Below, piece after piece: positions 24,740 through 36,257 of a DNA stretch of 64,000 nt. Made by a program: the position numbers and the translations under genes. The notes below the pieces were generated by a model. That model searched no databases. It saw only the letters and a list, made by a program, of their open reading frames with translations, and was not told the DNA's origin. How positions within the stretch are numbered: position 1 is the stretch's first letter; each line of letters starts with the position of its first letter. The DNA comes from Patagioenas fasciata. Its lineage: Eukaryota > Chordata > Aves > Columbiformes > Columbidae. The stretch lies in contig NC_092523.1 in NCBI RefSeq assembly GCF_037038585.1, positions 28,835,501 through 28,899,500 on the forward strand. Reading direction: 5' to 3'.

Positions 24740-25710
24740 AGGTATGATGATCCACTGTGGGCATTCAAACTCACCAACAGAATGCCCCCTTTTGACTTTG
24801 GAGGCAAGAGGTGACTGCACCACCACTCCAAAGTAGCCTGTCAGATGACTGTGGTCACAGGGTGAATCGTGTGGCAGTTTCACATTTCCCTGAGATCTGG
24901 AGCCTTCAATGAGGAGACTGATGGCTCTTTAGCATTTTTTGTGCCCCACTGTGCCTGTCCCAAAGTACACACCAGGGTGGTACCAAGGTGCTGTCAGTCA
25001 CATCCTCCCCTGCCTCGGGGCAGGGTGATTTCACCTCTACCAACTGATGGGGCAGGAGGCATGGGGCTCTTGGTCAATTGACAGGGTCTTTAACAGAGGA
25101 GGTTCCCAGACCAGCTTATGGACTATGTTGTAATGCCCACAGCCACATCTGGCCAGACTATAAAACAAGGTTCCTGCTGAAGATGCTCTTTGAGTGGTCT
25201 TCTTGGAGCTGCGGGTCTGTAAACTGGAGTCCTTTCCTTAGACAGGAACACCGTCTAAGGAGACTTGCTGGGATTGAGAGCACCTCACCTGCTCATTTGG
25301 GTGAGTGACTATTTACTGGATGTATCCTTGAATAAGACTTCACCTAACCCAAACCCAGGCAAAGTCTTATTCACAATTCACAATTTCTTGTGAGTACTCT
25401 GAAGTAAGAGGCCTCTAGTTTTGTTTCTAGTGAGTGACTACATGCACATTGTAGATCCTCATTCTTATGTTATTGTATTCAAATAATCTCCTTAACTGAT
25501 ATCTGAACCTGTATTTTATGTTATCAGAGTGCTAAATATGTGTAATACCATTGAAATTGAATTATGATGTGTGAGTGAAATCAAGTAAAACAACACCTCC
25601 AAAGAGCAGTTTCAGCTAATGTGCAAGGCCTGATTTAGGATTTAGCCAGTGCCCTGCAAAACAATTGCATAATTTGTAAAAATTAGCACTGTAAGACATA
25701 ATGGCTAACA
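24740..25710 (+). mobile_element. Probable solo LTR inserted in the provirus
   Basis: This segment interrupts the stretch between the env anchor and the polypurine tract. It holds a TATAAAA at 25,159-25,165 and a GC-richer region after it with blocks similar to those after the TATA at 13,817 (a tccttagac-like block, then a ctaaggaga-like block, then gggattgaga), and it could end at CTAACA (25,710), as the other one might at 14,215. Neither boundary nor a target duplication is certain. It would be a later LTR insertion of a different, perhaps class III, family. Confidence 0.4.
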
Positions 25711-25910
25711 TTAACTAAAAGCATAAAGTGATTAGACTCAAAGACTTGGTTTTCAGGCCTCAATCTGCATATATGGGTTTATGCAGGAATTGGATGTGCT
25801 TGTGTAATGCTTTTTCTTGTAGTCTTCTGAATCATCTGGAGAATGATACAGAATGAAAAGAAGAATAAAGCCAGGGTCCTTGTTGCGCTCACTGTGAGCC
25901 AGATGTTCAA

Positions 25911-25928
25911 AAACAAAAAAGGGGGAGA
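25911..25928 (+). other. 3' polypurine tract
   Basis: AAACAAAAAAGGGGGAGA ends directly before the TG of the 3' LTR, which is the position and composition of the plus-strand primer of retroviruses. Confidence 0.85.
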
Positions 25929-26312
25929 TGTGGGAACAGCAGTTCCAGCTAAAGGGCCTTGGACAGATTATACAGAAGTATGGTGTTTATGAGTGTATGA
26001 AGTGATAGCCCAGGCCTGTGAGAATGATATCTCGGGTCGGAAAACTGCCCCCATATGTATGATGTGTGAATGTCCTTGGACCTGGTCTGTGAATGAGTGG
26101 GAACATAACTGAAGCAAAGATAACATCAGTATGGTGTGTTTTTAATAACAATTATTGGAAAAACATCTTATGTAACATCTTAGTCCAGGTCCGTATCTGT
26201 AAATCCTATAAATTGTCACTGACTAATAAAGTGAGGGTCTCAGCCTGGCTCAGCTCTCTGCTCAGCCTGGCCCTGCACTCCTTTCTGAACAAGATCTCTG
26301 TCTGTGTGTGAA
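25929..26312 (+). repeat. 3' LTR of the betaretrovirus-like provirus, 3' end truncated
   Basis: It begins TGTGGGAACAGC right after the polypurine tract and matches the 5' LTR through GATCTCTGTCTGTG with about 20 differences by eye. It then diverges into a sequence reading GAATACAATACAATAAG, whereas the 5' copy continues for another 50 bp or so. TATAAA and AATAAA signals are retained. The break coincides with what looks like the end of a minus-strand LTR. Confidence 0.85.
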
Positions 26313-26785
26313 TACAATACAATAAGATACTCAGTGCAATTGCTCATGAACTCAATCTGCACCGAGCAGCCAGTCCCAGGCAGCAGCACCTGGTCCCAAC
26401 AGCTGATCCCAGAGAGAAAAAAGATAGAAGGGTAAGAAGGCCTAGAGGCCTCTGCAAACAGCAGAAAGGAAGAACTAAAACTACTGAACAGAATGCCCCT
26501 AAACAAGTTTCTGTCCTGGCTCCAAAAAAGAAGCAGAACTAATGTCACCAAAAACCTTGACTCTCCTTAAATACAAAGCAAGAGGCTAATGGGATAGAAA
26601 ACTCTTATTGATCAGTCTGGATATTAGTCACACTCTGCCCCATCTTTGCCCCCCTTCCCACCTCCCTTGCACCTGTGGTCAGAGTGCTCAGAGTGTCCTT
26701 GGCTCTCAGACCAGAGCAATTAAAAACATTAGCTCTGTGCTGGGGTGTTATTTTCTTGTTCTCAAACTAAGTTCAAATAATGACT
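26305..26785 (-). mobile_element. Probable solo LTR, opposite orientation
   Basis: Read on the minus strand, the segment has a TATTTAAGG box (plus-strand complement near 26,564-26,573) and then a leader-like, GC-richer part (gggatcagctgttgggacca, ctgctgcctgggactggctg). It ends in ATTGCACTGAGTATCTTATT followed by GTATTGTATTCACA, so it would finish with the canonical CA. This resembles avian ERV LTRs as I remember them. Its start (higher coordinates) is not defined. It abuts the truncated 3' LTR and could have inserted into it. Confidence 0.42.
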
Positions 26786-27523
26786 GTGCTAGCTATGAAA
26801 AAGAAAGGTTTCTAACTGCATGAAGAAAATCAACTCATTTTCAGTTGAACTAACACAGATGTTCATATTCCATCAGACCTAGAAAGATTCTCTGTGTGTG
26901 ATGGAAACATTTTTCACCTATCATAAAGTACTGTTAAAAATATTTCTGCCAAGATGCAATACTCACTGTGCTACAAAAACACTTCCCCTGTGTCTCTGTT
27001 AAGGTCTGGGCAGCTGGCAAGGACTTGGCTTCTGTGAGTAGCAGGGAAGTGCAGGAGAGAACAGTGATTCTTCCAGCCTGCCACATTTGGTGTTGGGTGG
27101 TGAGAGCTTTAAGGCACTGTGAATTGAGCTTGTGAGTCTGGAGAGCTCTGGAGAGTGGGACCCAAAGGTGTGAGCTGGATAAAGCTTTTCTCTGCCTTTC
27201 CCTGCCCCCCTGCCCCTTCCCATAGATGAGGGGTAGGACTAACAACAAAGCACCAGAACAAAATAAATAATCATGATGACACTGAAAGCTGTTAAACAGC
27301 TCTAACCACTGTCTGAAGGAACCAAAGGTACACTATGTGACACTGATAAAAGAGGCAGTTTGTGGTGAGACTAAGAGTGGTACTTAAGGCCACTTGCAAC
27401 AGAAAGTGCATCCTTCCAAATAGAAAAGCGTGATACACTCTTGCTGACCTTAGCCTGCCATCAGTCACAGATACTATTGCAATAAAACACGATTGGTGAC
27501 AGTTTGAAATAATGAAGACAAGT
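26786..27523. other. Intergenic DNA, no gene recognised
   Basis: DNA between the LTR-like segment and the minus-strand CR1. I did not find the missing 3' end of the proviral 3' LTR here, nor any coding signal. Confidence 0.45.
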
Positions 27524-27836
27524 GATCACAGTATCACAGTATCACAGTATGTTTGGGATTGGAAGGGACCTCAAAAGATCATCTAGTCCAATCCCCCTGC
27601 TGGAGCAGGAACGCCTAGGTGAGGTCACACAGGAATGTGTCCAGGCGGGCTTTGAATGTCTCCAGGGAAGGAGACTCCACAAGCTCCCTGGGTAGCCTGT
27701 TCCAGTGCTCTGTTACCCTCACTGAGAAGAAGTTCTTTCTCAAATTTAAGTGGAACCTCTTGTGTTCCAGCTTGATCCCATTGCCCCTTGTCCTATCATT
27801 GTTTGCCACTGAGAAGAGCCTGACTCCATCCTCGTG
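27524..27836 (-). mobile_element. CR1 LINE 3' fragment
   Basis: On the minus strand it encodes the very C-terminus of CR1 ORF2 ([39 protein letters not shown]) and then the 3' UTR and about three ACAGTATC units (ACTGTGAT on the element strand). It is very similar to the corresponding part of the element at 1489-3515, so the two belong to the same subfamily. It is severely 5'-truncated and ends in the middle of the ORF. Confidence 0.93.
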
Positions 27837-30800
27837 ACAATATACAACACATTTCATGTTTGCGATATAGTGTATTGCTTGCAGGAGAAGGATGGGAGAG
27901 AGTCTTTTCTCTGGTTAGAAAGTGGCCCAGTTTGCACAGGTTTCACTAAGCAGGAAAGGGGATATTGTGGTACTTTTTCGTAAATGTGGAATAGCTACTT
28001 AGGCTTGAGTAAAACTTCAGGCTTAAGTGCATAGCTGTAAAAACCGAAGTTCTTAGTTAAAACTGTCATAGACTTTACCCAGCTATTTGAAATCTGCTCA
28101 GTATTAAAGGCCAGAGGATGACTAATATAAACTGGTTTATTTAAATTTTCTCATTCCACAGTTAATGATACTTCTATATGATAACAACCAAGAAAAGCTC
28201 TAATGAATATCTTTAGAATAAAATCCTAAGAATACATTTAAAGGAAAGTAGGTCTTTTAACAAAATACTTTTTTTTTTTTTTTCCATCAGAGTGCATTAC
28301 AAAGCAGCTTTTAAAATCCACAAAAATTCTTTAGTGTCTAAAAAAATATTAATCTGAAAACATCATGATAGAGTAACATTGACTGGGAATAAAAGGCAAA
28401 GTGGAATGTCTTTTATTCTAAACATTTCCAGACGCAAACCAGAATTATCAGGTTTAGTGACTAGATTAATCCTTATGCAGCACTAACCATGCAGTATGAA
28501 TTAAACCTGCTACTTGACAATGCACAGTATGTGAAGAGCTTTACTTACAAAAATTTGATGACTAATACTACATCTTGGACTCCTCATGGTGGCCAATGCT
28601 TTTGAGAAGAAAGGAAGTGCAGGTTTTGCTCTACTTGCTCTACATAGTTTCTTTTCAGAAAAGTCAAATGGACTTGACTGTGAATAAACCCAGGCAAGAG
28701 CTGCCTGCCAAACAAGAAAAACAACCAACCAACTTAGAAAAAGATGAGTCAAGAACTGGTGCAGCAAGCTCAGTATCTTGAAACTCTCCTTAGATCAACA
28801 GTCTTCCTGTAAAAGCTTCTCTTGTCAATGTCTCTGGCTCCAAATCATGTTTCATGGGGAACTACTCCCCAAAGCATATCATCACCACTATTTTTGAAGT
28901 GGAACTGAAAACTTCCACCACCATGCTTAGGAATCAGAACATGCTGCTTCATAATTAGGCTTTTATTTAAATGCTTGTTCATGTGAAATATCACTCTGAA
29001 AGAAGTCAGTGAGGTATTCCAATAATGGTGAAATGTTCCCTTTTCCATTTCCAAAATGTAACTCCTATTTTTACCATTTAGAATTTATCTTCTAATAGTT
29101 TACAATTTTTAAATATTTACAAAATTAAATCTTTTAAGGTCAAAGTAAAAGGTATTATTCAGATAAATATTAAACATTTTCCACAACATGAAACAAAAGC
29201 CTTAACATACGTTCAATATATGGCAAACATACTTTGTTTCAAACTTTGATTCACAACAAAAATGAACTTGAAATGTCAGGACCATGGGTACACAAATTCT
29301 GAGTTTCAATCCACTCTGTTCATTCCAAACTCCTGTGCTGGTGTCTCATTAGATGTCTTGTTACACCTACTGGACTCGACATTAGGAGGAACCAAATAGG
29401 GGAAGGATACCAGGCAGGACACAATTGCCAGCAAGCTCATGAATTGGTCATGATTGCAGTAGCTCCAGGCCTGGTATGTAACTTGGGTAGTGAATCGTGT
29501 CAAGAGGTAGGCCTTTTGGCTTATCTGGATTTTAGCATCCACAGTAGTGTCTGGACACAGGGCTACACTGTCCTTGTTCTGGTCAGAGCCACCTTTGTGA
29601 GGCACAGACATTTCCAAAGCAGAAAGAACGAAAATCCATGACAATGTGTGGCATTTGGGAGTCTGTCTGGGTTCCCACTCACAGATGTTGTCTCAGGCAG
29701 CCACGCTTTGCGTGAGACCACACATGGAGAAGAACAGCCTTGGTGGAGGAATGGACCCTTTTTTGACTGGCAAGTGTCAAAGTTGCTCACTGCTCAGGTT
29801 TCAAAAATGAAAAAGGCAGAATATTTACAGACCTACAAAGGAGGAAATTGGTAATAGGAATAATACCTGGAAAAATGGCTAATCCTTTTTTCAAGTGAGA
29901 CCCCTTGTTGTTTAGACAACAAGGACCTGTAACTTGGTTTCCATGATATGTCTTCATAGTTAGAAACATGTTGGTCGCAGCTATGCTGGCCTGAGAAGCA
30001 CCTTGTAGACACCCTGTAGGTTTTGCAGTGGCTTTGAATCATGTAAGTGAGAAACAGCTGGTTTTGTGCCGTATCTTTCTATAACGCTGAGCTTGATCAA
30101 ACCCTGAACATTGGCGCATTCTCTGCTTCCAGGTCAGGCTGATCTTCAAGCTTGGGCTTTGAAATGTCGTCTTGGAAGAGAGCAAAACCAAACACCAGAA
30201 AATTTCTTAAGAAGCTTTTAATTGCTTTTCATTCCTCAATTTGCCACCTTCTTTTCCACTGAGAAACAATAAGTGCTTCTTTTTCCTTTTTAACTAAAAA
30301 CAAATGTTGAGAAAAGTAGGTATAATCCTACTCCAACAACTGTATGTGATTCACAGCACATTTTGAGGGTATTGTTTTCATTTTCATCGTCTGTCTCAGA
30401 GCAAACTTAGCTGTTTGTAAGTGTGTTCCTAAGAAACTGCACACCCCAAAAGCACTGTCAGTTTTGCACATTGAGTCAAGCCAGGATAGGAACTTGCTGT
30501 ATTATCACTGCTTGTGTGTGTTATCTGAGAAAATGCTAGCTCTGCAGCTGGTGGATAATAGCAGAGCTCTGTTGATTGCTGGAGGCCAAGAGCTTCTGCT
30601 TATGGAAACAGCTACTATTTGTCTTATTTTAATCTGATTAGATCCTCAGTGGCTGCTAATCAGTGCATTTCCAGTGGAGAATAATGTCTGAAAGTTTAAC
30701 ATCTCCCCTCAATTTATGCTGAGTTATTGCAGATCTGGATCAGGATTTTGTGACTGTTTATGTGCACCATGCCCCTGGATAGCACAATTACAGGACCTAG

Positions 30801-32460
30801 AGAACCTTTCCTCCTTTCATGCCAGCTCTACCTTTTCATGTTGTTTACCTAACAGTGTTGACCTGCAGTCATTCTAGTAACAGTTGGAAGGTATTGGTGT
30901 GTCAGTGTCTAATCACACAGCAACCCTTGGTAATGCATTACCTATTTGGGACCTAAACAGAAGTTTGCCTTTTCCTTACCCTAGGCATCAGTACTGCAGA
31001 ACTTTATTTAATGAGGCTAATAAATTAAAACTTTCCATGTTCTGTGGAAAGACAAAAAGTTGTTATTATTCTTGCAAAACCACATTAAACAAAAAGTAAC
31101 AGCAGCCCGAGTATTGCTGACATTGCTTAATGAAAACCAGAGCATGGCAGTGAAAACACACTGGGAAGGACAGCTTCAATTAGAGGAGAGATTAAAGACC
31201 TCTCTTTTATAGAACCTAGGGAAGGAATGTGAAAGAATGGGTTTGAAGAAGGGTCTAATTGAAGGATAAAATGGAAACAGTAAATGGCTTATGATAAGAT
31301 CAGTAAGCAGAGACAGTGAAGCCAGTATTTCTAGGAAAATGTGTAGAAGTTCACAAAGCCCCCCTAAAGCCAATTCAGTCTGGAACAGACAGATACAGAG
31401 GAAATATCCCAGGAATTGTGAGCATGTAGAAATCCTATTGGACAAGGACAAAAGTTTTGAAAGGGAAGAATGTCAATAGTTTGAAAAACAATCAAGTATT
31501 TTATGCATTAAAAAATATTCAGTGAAATGGGAGGAGAGTCGGGAAGATCAAGGTCTTTTCCTGAAGGAGGAATGAATGAAATTTGGTGGCAATTATGCTC
31601 TGACGATACCCCTCTAATCACAGAAAATTACTCTTCTCAGTAGGGAAAATCTGCAGAGCTTGGAAAGGTAAAACCTCTTGAAACTGCTATAACCATGTGT
31701 CCTATTTCTTCTTAACACGTATAAAAGAGATTTGACTTAGACAAGTATGTTTTTAATTAATTTAAATTGTTAGTTCAACCAGGCTAAGAACAGGGGTGGA
31801 GGGGAGAAAACTGGGATGAAACAAATTATTTCAGCTTCAAAGAATGTTCAACTGCATTAACAACAGCAAGAGAAACAGGATACCAAAAAGAGGAGGTTTT
31901 CTGTAAAGAAGTCCTCCTTCTCCCTAAGTTTCAGAAAAAATCAGCCTTTTTTTTTGCTGCTTCTCTGATTCTGAGGCAAGGCTAACCAATGGTGGTTTTG
32001 TTCACCTGTCTCTTTCAACCATCTGGCTGTCCTTACTGGATTCTTCAGTTGGTCCTGATGCTGGCATGTGCTTGCTGCTTTGGAGAGTAGGTCAACCTAA
32101 GCAATCTGCCACATCTTCCAGTGCAATTGTTTTTTTTCCCCTCTTGCTGGTCAGCAGCACAGGTTAAATGCTGTTATCTCTTGTAGCTACTATTGCCGTC
32201 TGAATACCACTGACCATTTTATTTATCTCATGAAGTGTCTAAATGCATCTGACCTCTTGAGAAGCCACACACATCCCATTTCTTCCTGTTCTTAACAGCT
32301 GCCTGTCCTGTCTTCATACCGTGCACTTGTTCTTGTCATTTGTTCCTTTCCACTCTCTGCTGTTATTCCACCAACATTCTTTCTCTCTCAGCTATTAAAA
32401 ACCCTGAGGCTAGTACAGTATGTGTGCACATGTAGGTATGTATATGCATGTATGTATGCA
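27837..32460. other. Intergenic DNA, no gene recognised
   Basis: About 4.6 kb of AT-rich DNA with a poly(T) run at about 28,268-28,283 and a short perfect hairpin at 29,903-29,924. Open frames such as 29,306-29,644 (minus, 112 codons) show no motif of any family known to me. Confidence 0.5.
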
Positions 32461-32602
32461 CCATCCCTGGAGGTTTTTAAACTGAGATTGGACATGGCAC
32501 TCTAGTACCATGATCTAGTAAATGGACTGAAGTTGGACCAAGGGTTGGACTTGATGATCTCTGAGGTTTTTTCCAACCCAGTCTATTCTGTGATTCTGTG
32601 AT
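32461..32602 (+). mobile_element. CR1 LINE 3' end, very short
   Basis: It starts within the ORF2 end (accatccctggaggttttta) and contains the CR1 3' UTR motif ttggacttgatgatctctga and a tail of ATTCTGTG units at about 32,583-32,602. It is an old, strongly truncated copy. Confidence 0.88.
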
Positions 32603-35600
32603 TTCATCTATTCAGGCTATGGCACCTCCCTTCTTTTTGATGGCAGGTGTTTTGGGGATGGTTGCCTGGACACATGCAGACACAGGTGGTGATGGAAGGA
32701 GGGGAAGCTCCCCCTGGAAAAGGGTATTGTGGGTCAGGCCTTGGAGGCATGAGGAGAAGTACGTGAGGAAGCTTGGCTGCTGCCTGCCTGAACCACGTCT
32801 AGTTCTTTCCAATGGTCAGGGTCCATTTATTTCATTAGTACTTAAAACCTCTTTGGAGTATTTATAATTTTTTATTGGGTGTTTCTTAGAGACACACACA
32901 ATATAATTGGTCTAACAGCAAATCTACTGTGATCTGTTTATAAATGCAAGCTTTAGCTTCTCTGGAAAGTTTAGAGTTTCCAGTTGAATGATGCAAGTTT
33001 ATACAGAGGTAGAAGTGTGAACCAGAATAACTAGGTCATTACATGAGAGTTTCTATTTTTACCTGAAGTAGATGAACATTGACTGACATCTTTATGAATG
33101 GATGACACCATTTTCTTATTGATTTATTGGCACTATATTTTCTCTTTGGCTTAAACTCAGCCCTGTTCGGCACTAGGGAATGTTCCTCTTGCAGCAGCAG
33201 AGCTGTGCACAGCTATCGAAATTAATTAGTCCTGCTAATCAACAAGGTGTATTCCCCCAGGCAGAACAGTACACTGATGGGGTTTTTAACTTAGCTGCTT
33301 AACTTCCTCTGGTTGGCTCAGGTATCCTAACAGGGTACCCTTACCCTCCAGGCAGGTGATTTCTACTTCCTTTCTTCAGCTCATACAGCTTGGTTAATGT
33401 TCTGAAAGGAGAATTATTTCAGTGGATAAAGACAAACTTAAAATTGCTGCAGCTGCTGCCGTCACTCCCTATTCAGGTAGGTAGATCCATTTACCATGGG
33501 GAAAGAGAAATTTGCGCTTTACTCACTGCTATGGTTTAGCAAGCAAAGGGAGATGAGTAGTATTTTACTGCTGTTATGGAGACTAGGGGTAAGATTGGTC
33601 CTGAGTCTTCCCAGAAACACCTTTTATGCTTTTATATTGCCTTGCAAATTAGAAAAGCTCAAAAAGTCATTTAACAAGGAACACGAAAATGTCTCCAATC
33701 TGAAACTGTCATGAGCTGGAGAAGCCATTTCCTGGGCAACTCTGATCAGACAGATGCTGTTGTGACCTTTCTGTCACCTCCATCCTGCCACATCATGCTG
33801 AGTAGCATGGATCTGGAAGGCAAGATTGTGTGTGGGCAAGTGCTGCTGCTCATGTAACCCGCCTTGTTTGGGATGAGGTCTGGGGGGTCGCAAGATAGTT
33901 GCCTTAGTGGTGGGCTGCTCTGGCACCAGATATGTAGCATATCTGAACAACTGTATGGGGAATTTTGAAGGTTTCTGCCTTATGCCCATATTCCTCTGGA
34001 AGCTTTCTCTTCCTTGATAGCCTTCAATCTCATCCTGTGCATTTTTAAAAAAATATTTTATGGTAAATTTGTTCTCTGGTCACGTCTCAAAAGTTAAATT
34101 GGGCTGTAAGAGAGTTAATTTATGCTTCTCTGTTCCTCAGTCATTCTGAAGGTGCAAATCCTGCAGAAGGGAAACAAATACTACTATTTTATGTAGTACA
34201 TTATACATGTATCTGCGCTTGCTTACTCAAAATGACTGCTCTATCTCTATGAAGGAGAGACTTCATTGTAATACGTTTTATATATGTGCCCTTTAGAAAC
34301 CACAGTTTGAACATTTAACTTTGAAACTGCAGTGAACCATATTCTGCCTCTGTTATGCTAAATGATCCTTCAGCTTTTACTTTGTTTAGACAAGGCACTG
34401 CTGAAAGTACCTTTTAACATAAGCAAAGATAGTGGAAATAGGCTACCTATTCAAATGCATCAGCACAGCTCAGCTTCCTGAAGAGATTTTGTTGCCTAAT
34501 TGCCACTGACATGGTTTCTGGGACAGTCATTACATCTGTAATTTTGTAGAAATGAGACCCAGCAATTTTTCTACAGCTCTTAGGAAAAAAACGGGTTTAG
34601 GGAAGGCATTTATCGAAACAAACAAGACTGAACTGGTCAGAGGTAGGTATATTTGCTCCTGTGGAAAGTATAGTATTTGAGGCAATTAGAATCACGGTGG
34701 TTTTGCTTTTCCCATTTTTAAGTATTTTGAAGCATATTTGAGCATAACTGAAATTTCAAAAGCTCAGTGTATTATGTATGACATTAGAAAATGTAGCCTT
34801 AACTTTTAATGGAGAATAATCTGTGCTTGAGAGGGAAAGTAAGAAGAAACCAATGAGAACTTCAGCAGATGTGTAATAAGGTCCTATGAAAAAGAGGAGA
34901 ATGATTTGTGAGATGCATTTTGGGCAGAGTGGAGAGAATATGGTAAATATGACAGTGACATGTCTGGGTGGTGTATTTCCTAGTGGAGACAGAATAGCAA
35001 AGACAATAAAATGTGAGACCGGTGCAACTGTGGACCTCCCACAGAGAACCAAAGTCCTGCTTTTGAGGAATGAACAGAAATAAAATCCTGTGAAGCACTA
35101 TGGCAACCATCACCAAGGATACCATCACAGATCTGAAACATGTTTATCCAGAAGAACTAGAAGTCACGGAGTCGAATGATAAACTTGGAAATGGTATTTT
35201 AAAAGTAAAAACACTTGTCAACTGGTAATTGCAGTGGTATAGAAATGAGACACTTGGACTTCTTAATAAAATAAACCTGTTTTTAAGAGATACTGCAGTG
35301 AGTATCTCCTAGAAATAGCTACAGAGAGTTGTATTTGCAAAGTATCTGTAGACAAGAGAACTGGCCATTGTGCAAGAAAGGAAACCAGACCAACAAAGTC
35401 ACTGCAGTAGAATGAGGTAAAGGTCTTTAAATAAAAATAATAATTTTTAAACGCTAAAAAATGCTCCAATGTAAGACCAATACATACTGACATCTGCAGT
35501 CAGTTGTGTTTGTAGGTGAAACAAATTCCATCAAGCGTAGTATGATCCTCATGGATAGGGTTCAGCTGAGCCGTAGTCGTATTTGGCAAAGATGGAAACC

Positions 35601-35659
35601 TCAACTAATTCCTGGCTTTGTTTTCTTCTAAAGAGGGAAGTATGAATTGTCACATTCTG

Positions 35660-35712
35660 TTCCTGGGTGTGTCACTGACCCAGGAACACTGGACAATATC
35701 ACACTGGACAAT
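35660..35712. repeat. Short inverted repeat plus direct repeat
   Basis: TTCCTGGGT and ACCCAGGAA form a perfect 9-bp stem with a 9-nt loop (35,660-35,686). Directly after it the 11-mer CACTGGACAAT occurs twice (35,687-35,697 and 35,702-35,712). Confidence 0.7.
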
Positions 35713-36192
35713 TCGTATGCTTGTTTCAAGCTTGCTAGGATATCGTGAAGATGAGCTGTTTACCATTTATGCAGAGGTCTAATCATGTGAAGTCTTTGCT
35801 TGTAAAATGCTGTATGATGTAATTTGTTACCTTTCTTCACAATTGACATTTTTTATTGAGTGTCTTGATACTCTAGACTGCCCACAAGTCATCATGTTCC
35901 TCCTTGAGTTCTCCAGTTTCACGTAGTTCTTGTTGACACTGTCTGCCCACATCTTCTGCAGAGACGCAGAAAAAGACAGTATTATCCCTTACTCATGCTG
36001 AATTCATGACTGATCCTGTAAGAACAATAGTTAACAGTAGCAGTCTGTGTAACCAAATGTTTCTGAATTTCACTGCCAGGCCTGGTTCAAATATGAAGTT
36101 GATTAGTCTTTGCTCGTAGTTGGATGGTTCCAGCCTCCTGCCCCATCTCTGGGTGTATAAATGTCCACCAACCTTTGCAGATGCTTCAGTTA

Positions 36193-36257
36193 ACAAAAAA
36201 ATAATAATAAAAAACACCAACCAACCAAACAAACAAACAAAAAAACCAAACAAAACC
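36193..36257. repeat. A-rich simple repeat (AAT, CCAA, CAAA units)
   Basis: Tandem AAT, CCAA and CAAA units in succession form an impure microsatellite of about 65 bp. There is no adjoining element body. Confidence 0.8.

Larger units (their letters stand above)
19767..26312 (+). mobile_element. Degraded endogenous betaretrovirus-like provirus, mosaic
   Basis: Two direct repeats of about 385-425 bp (LTRs) bound a 5.7-kb interior with, in order, a primer-binding-site-like sequence, a betaretrovirus-like gag, an inserted class I-like fragment, betaretrovirus-like RNase H and integrase pieces, an env membrane anchor, an LTR-like insert and a polypurine tract. The LTRs differ at about 20 positions by eye. 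Most of RT, part of RNase H, the integrase N-terminus and most of env are gone, and every frame has stops, so it is a fossil. No matching target duplication was found; the 3' LTR seems cut short at about 26,307-26,312, where a different LTR may begin. Class assignment rests on the matrix, capsid and integrase motifs. Confidence 0.88.

Noticed and set aside
26240..26551. 103-codon open frame on the minus strand with hydrophobic residues
   Set aside because: It lies across the boundary of the 3' LTR and an LTR-like segment and has no gene-like motif.
29306..29644. 112-codon open frame on the minus strand
   Set aside because: Its protein matches no family that I know, and overlapping frames on the other strand are equally open.
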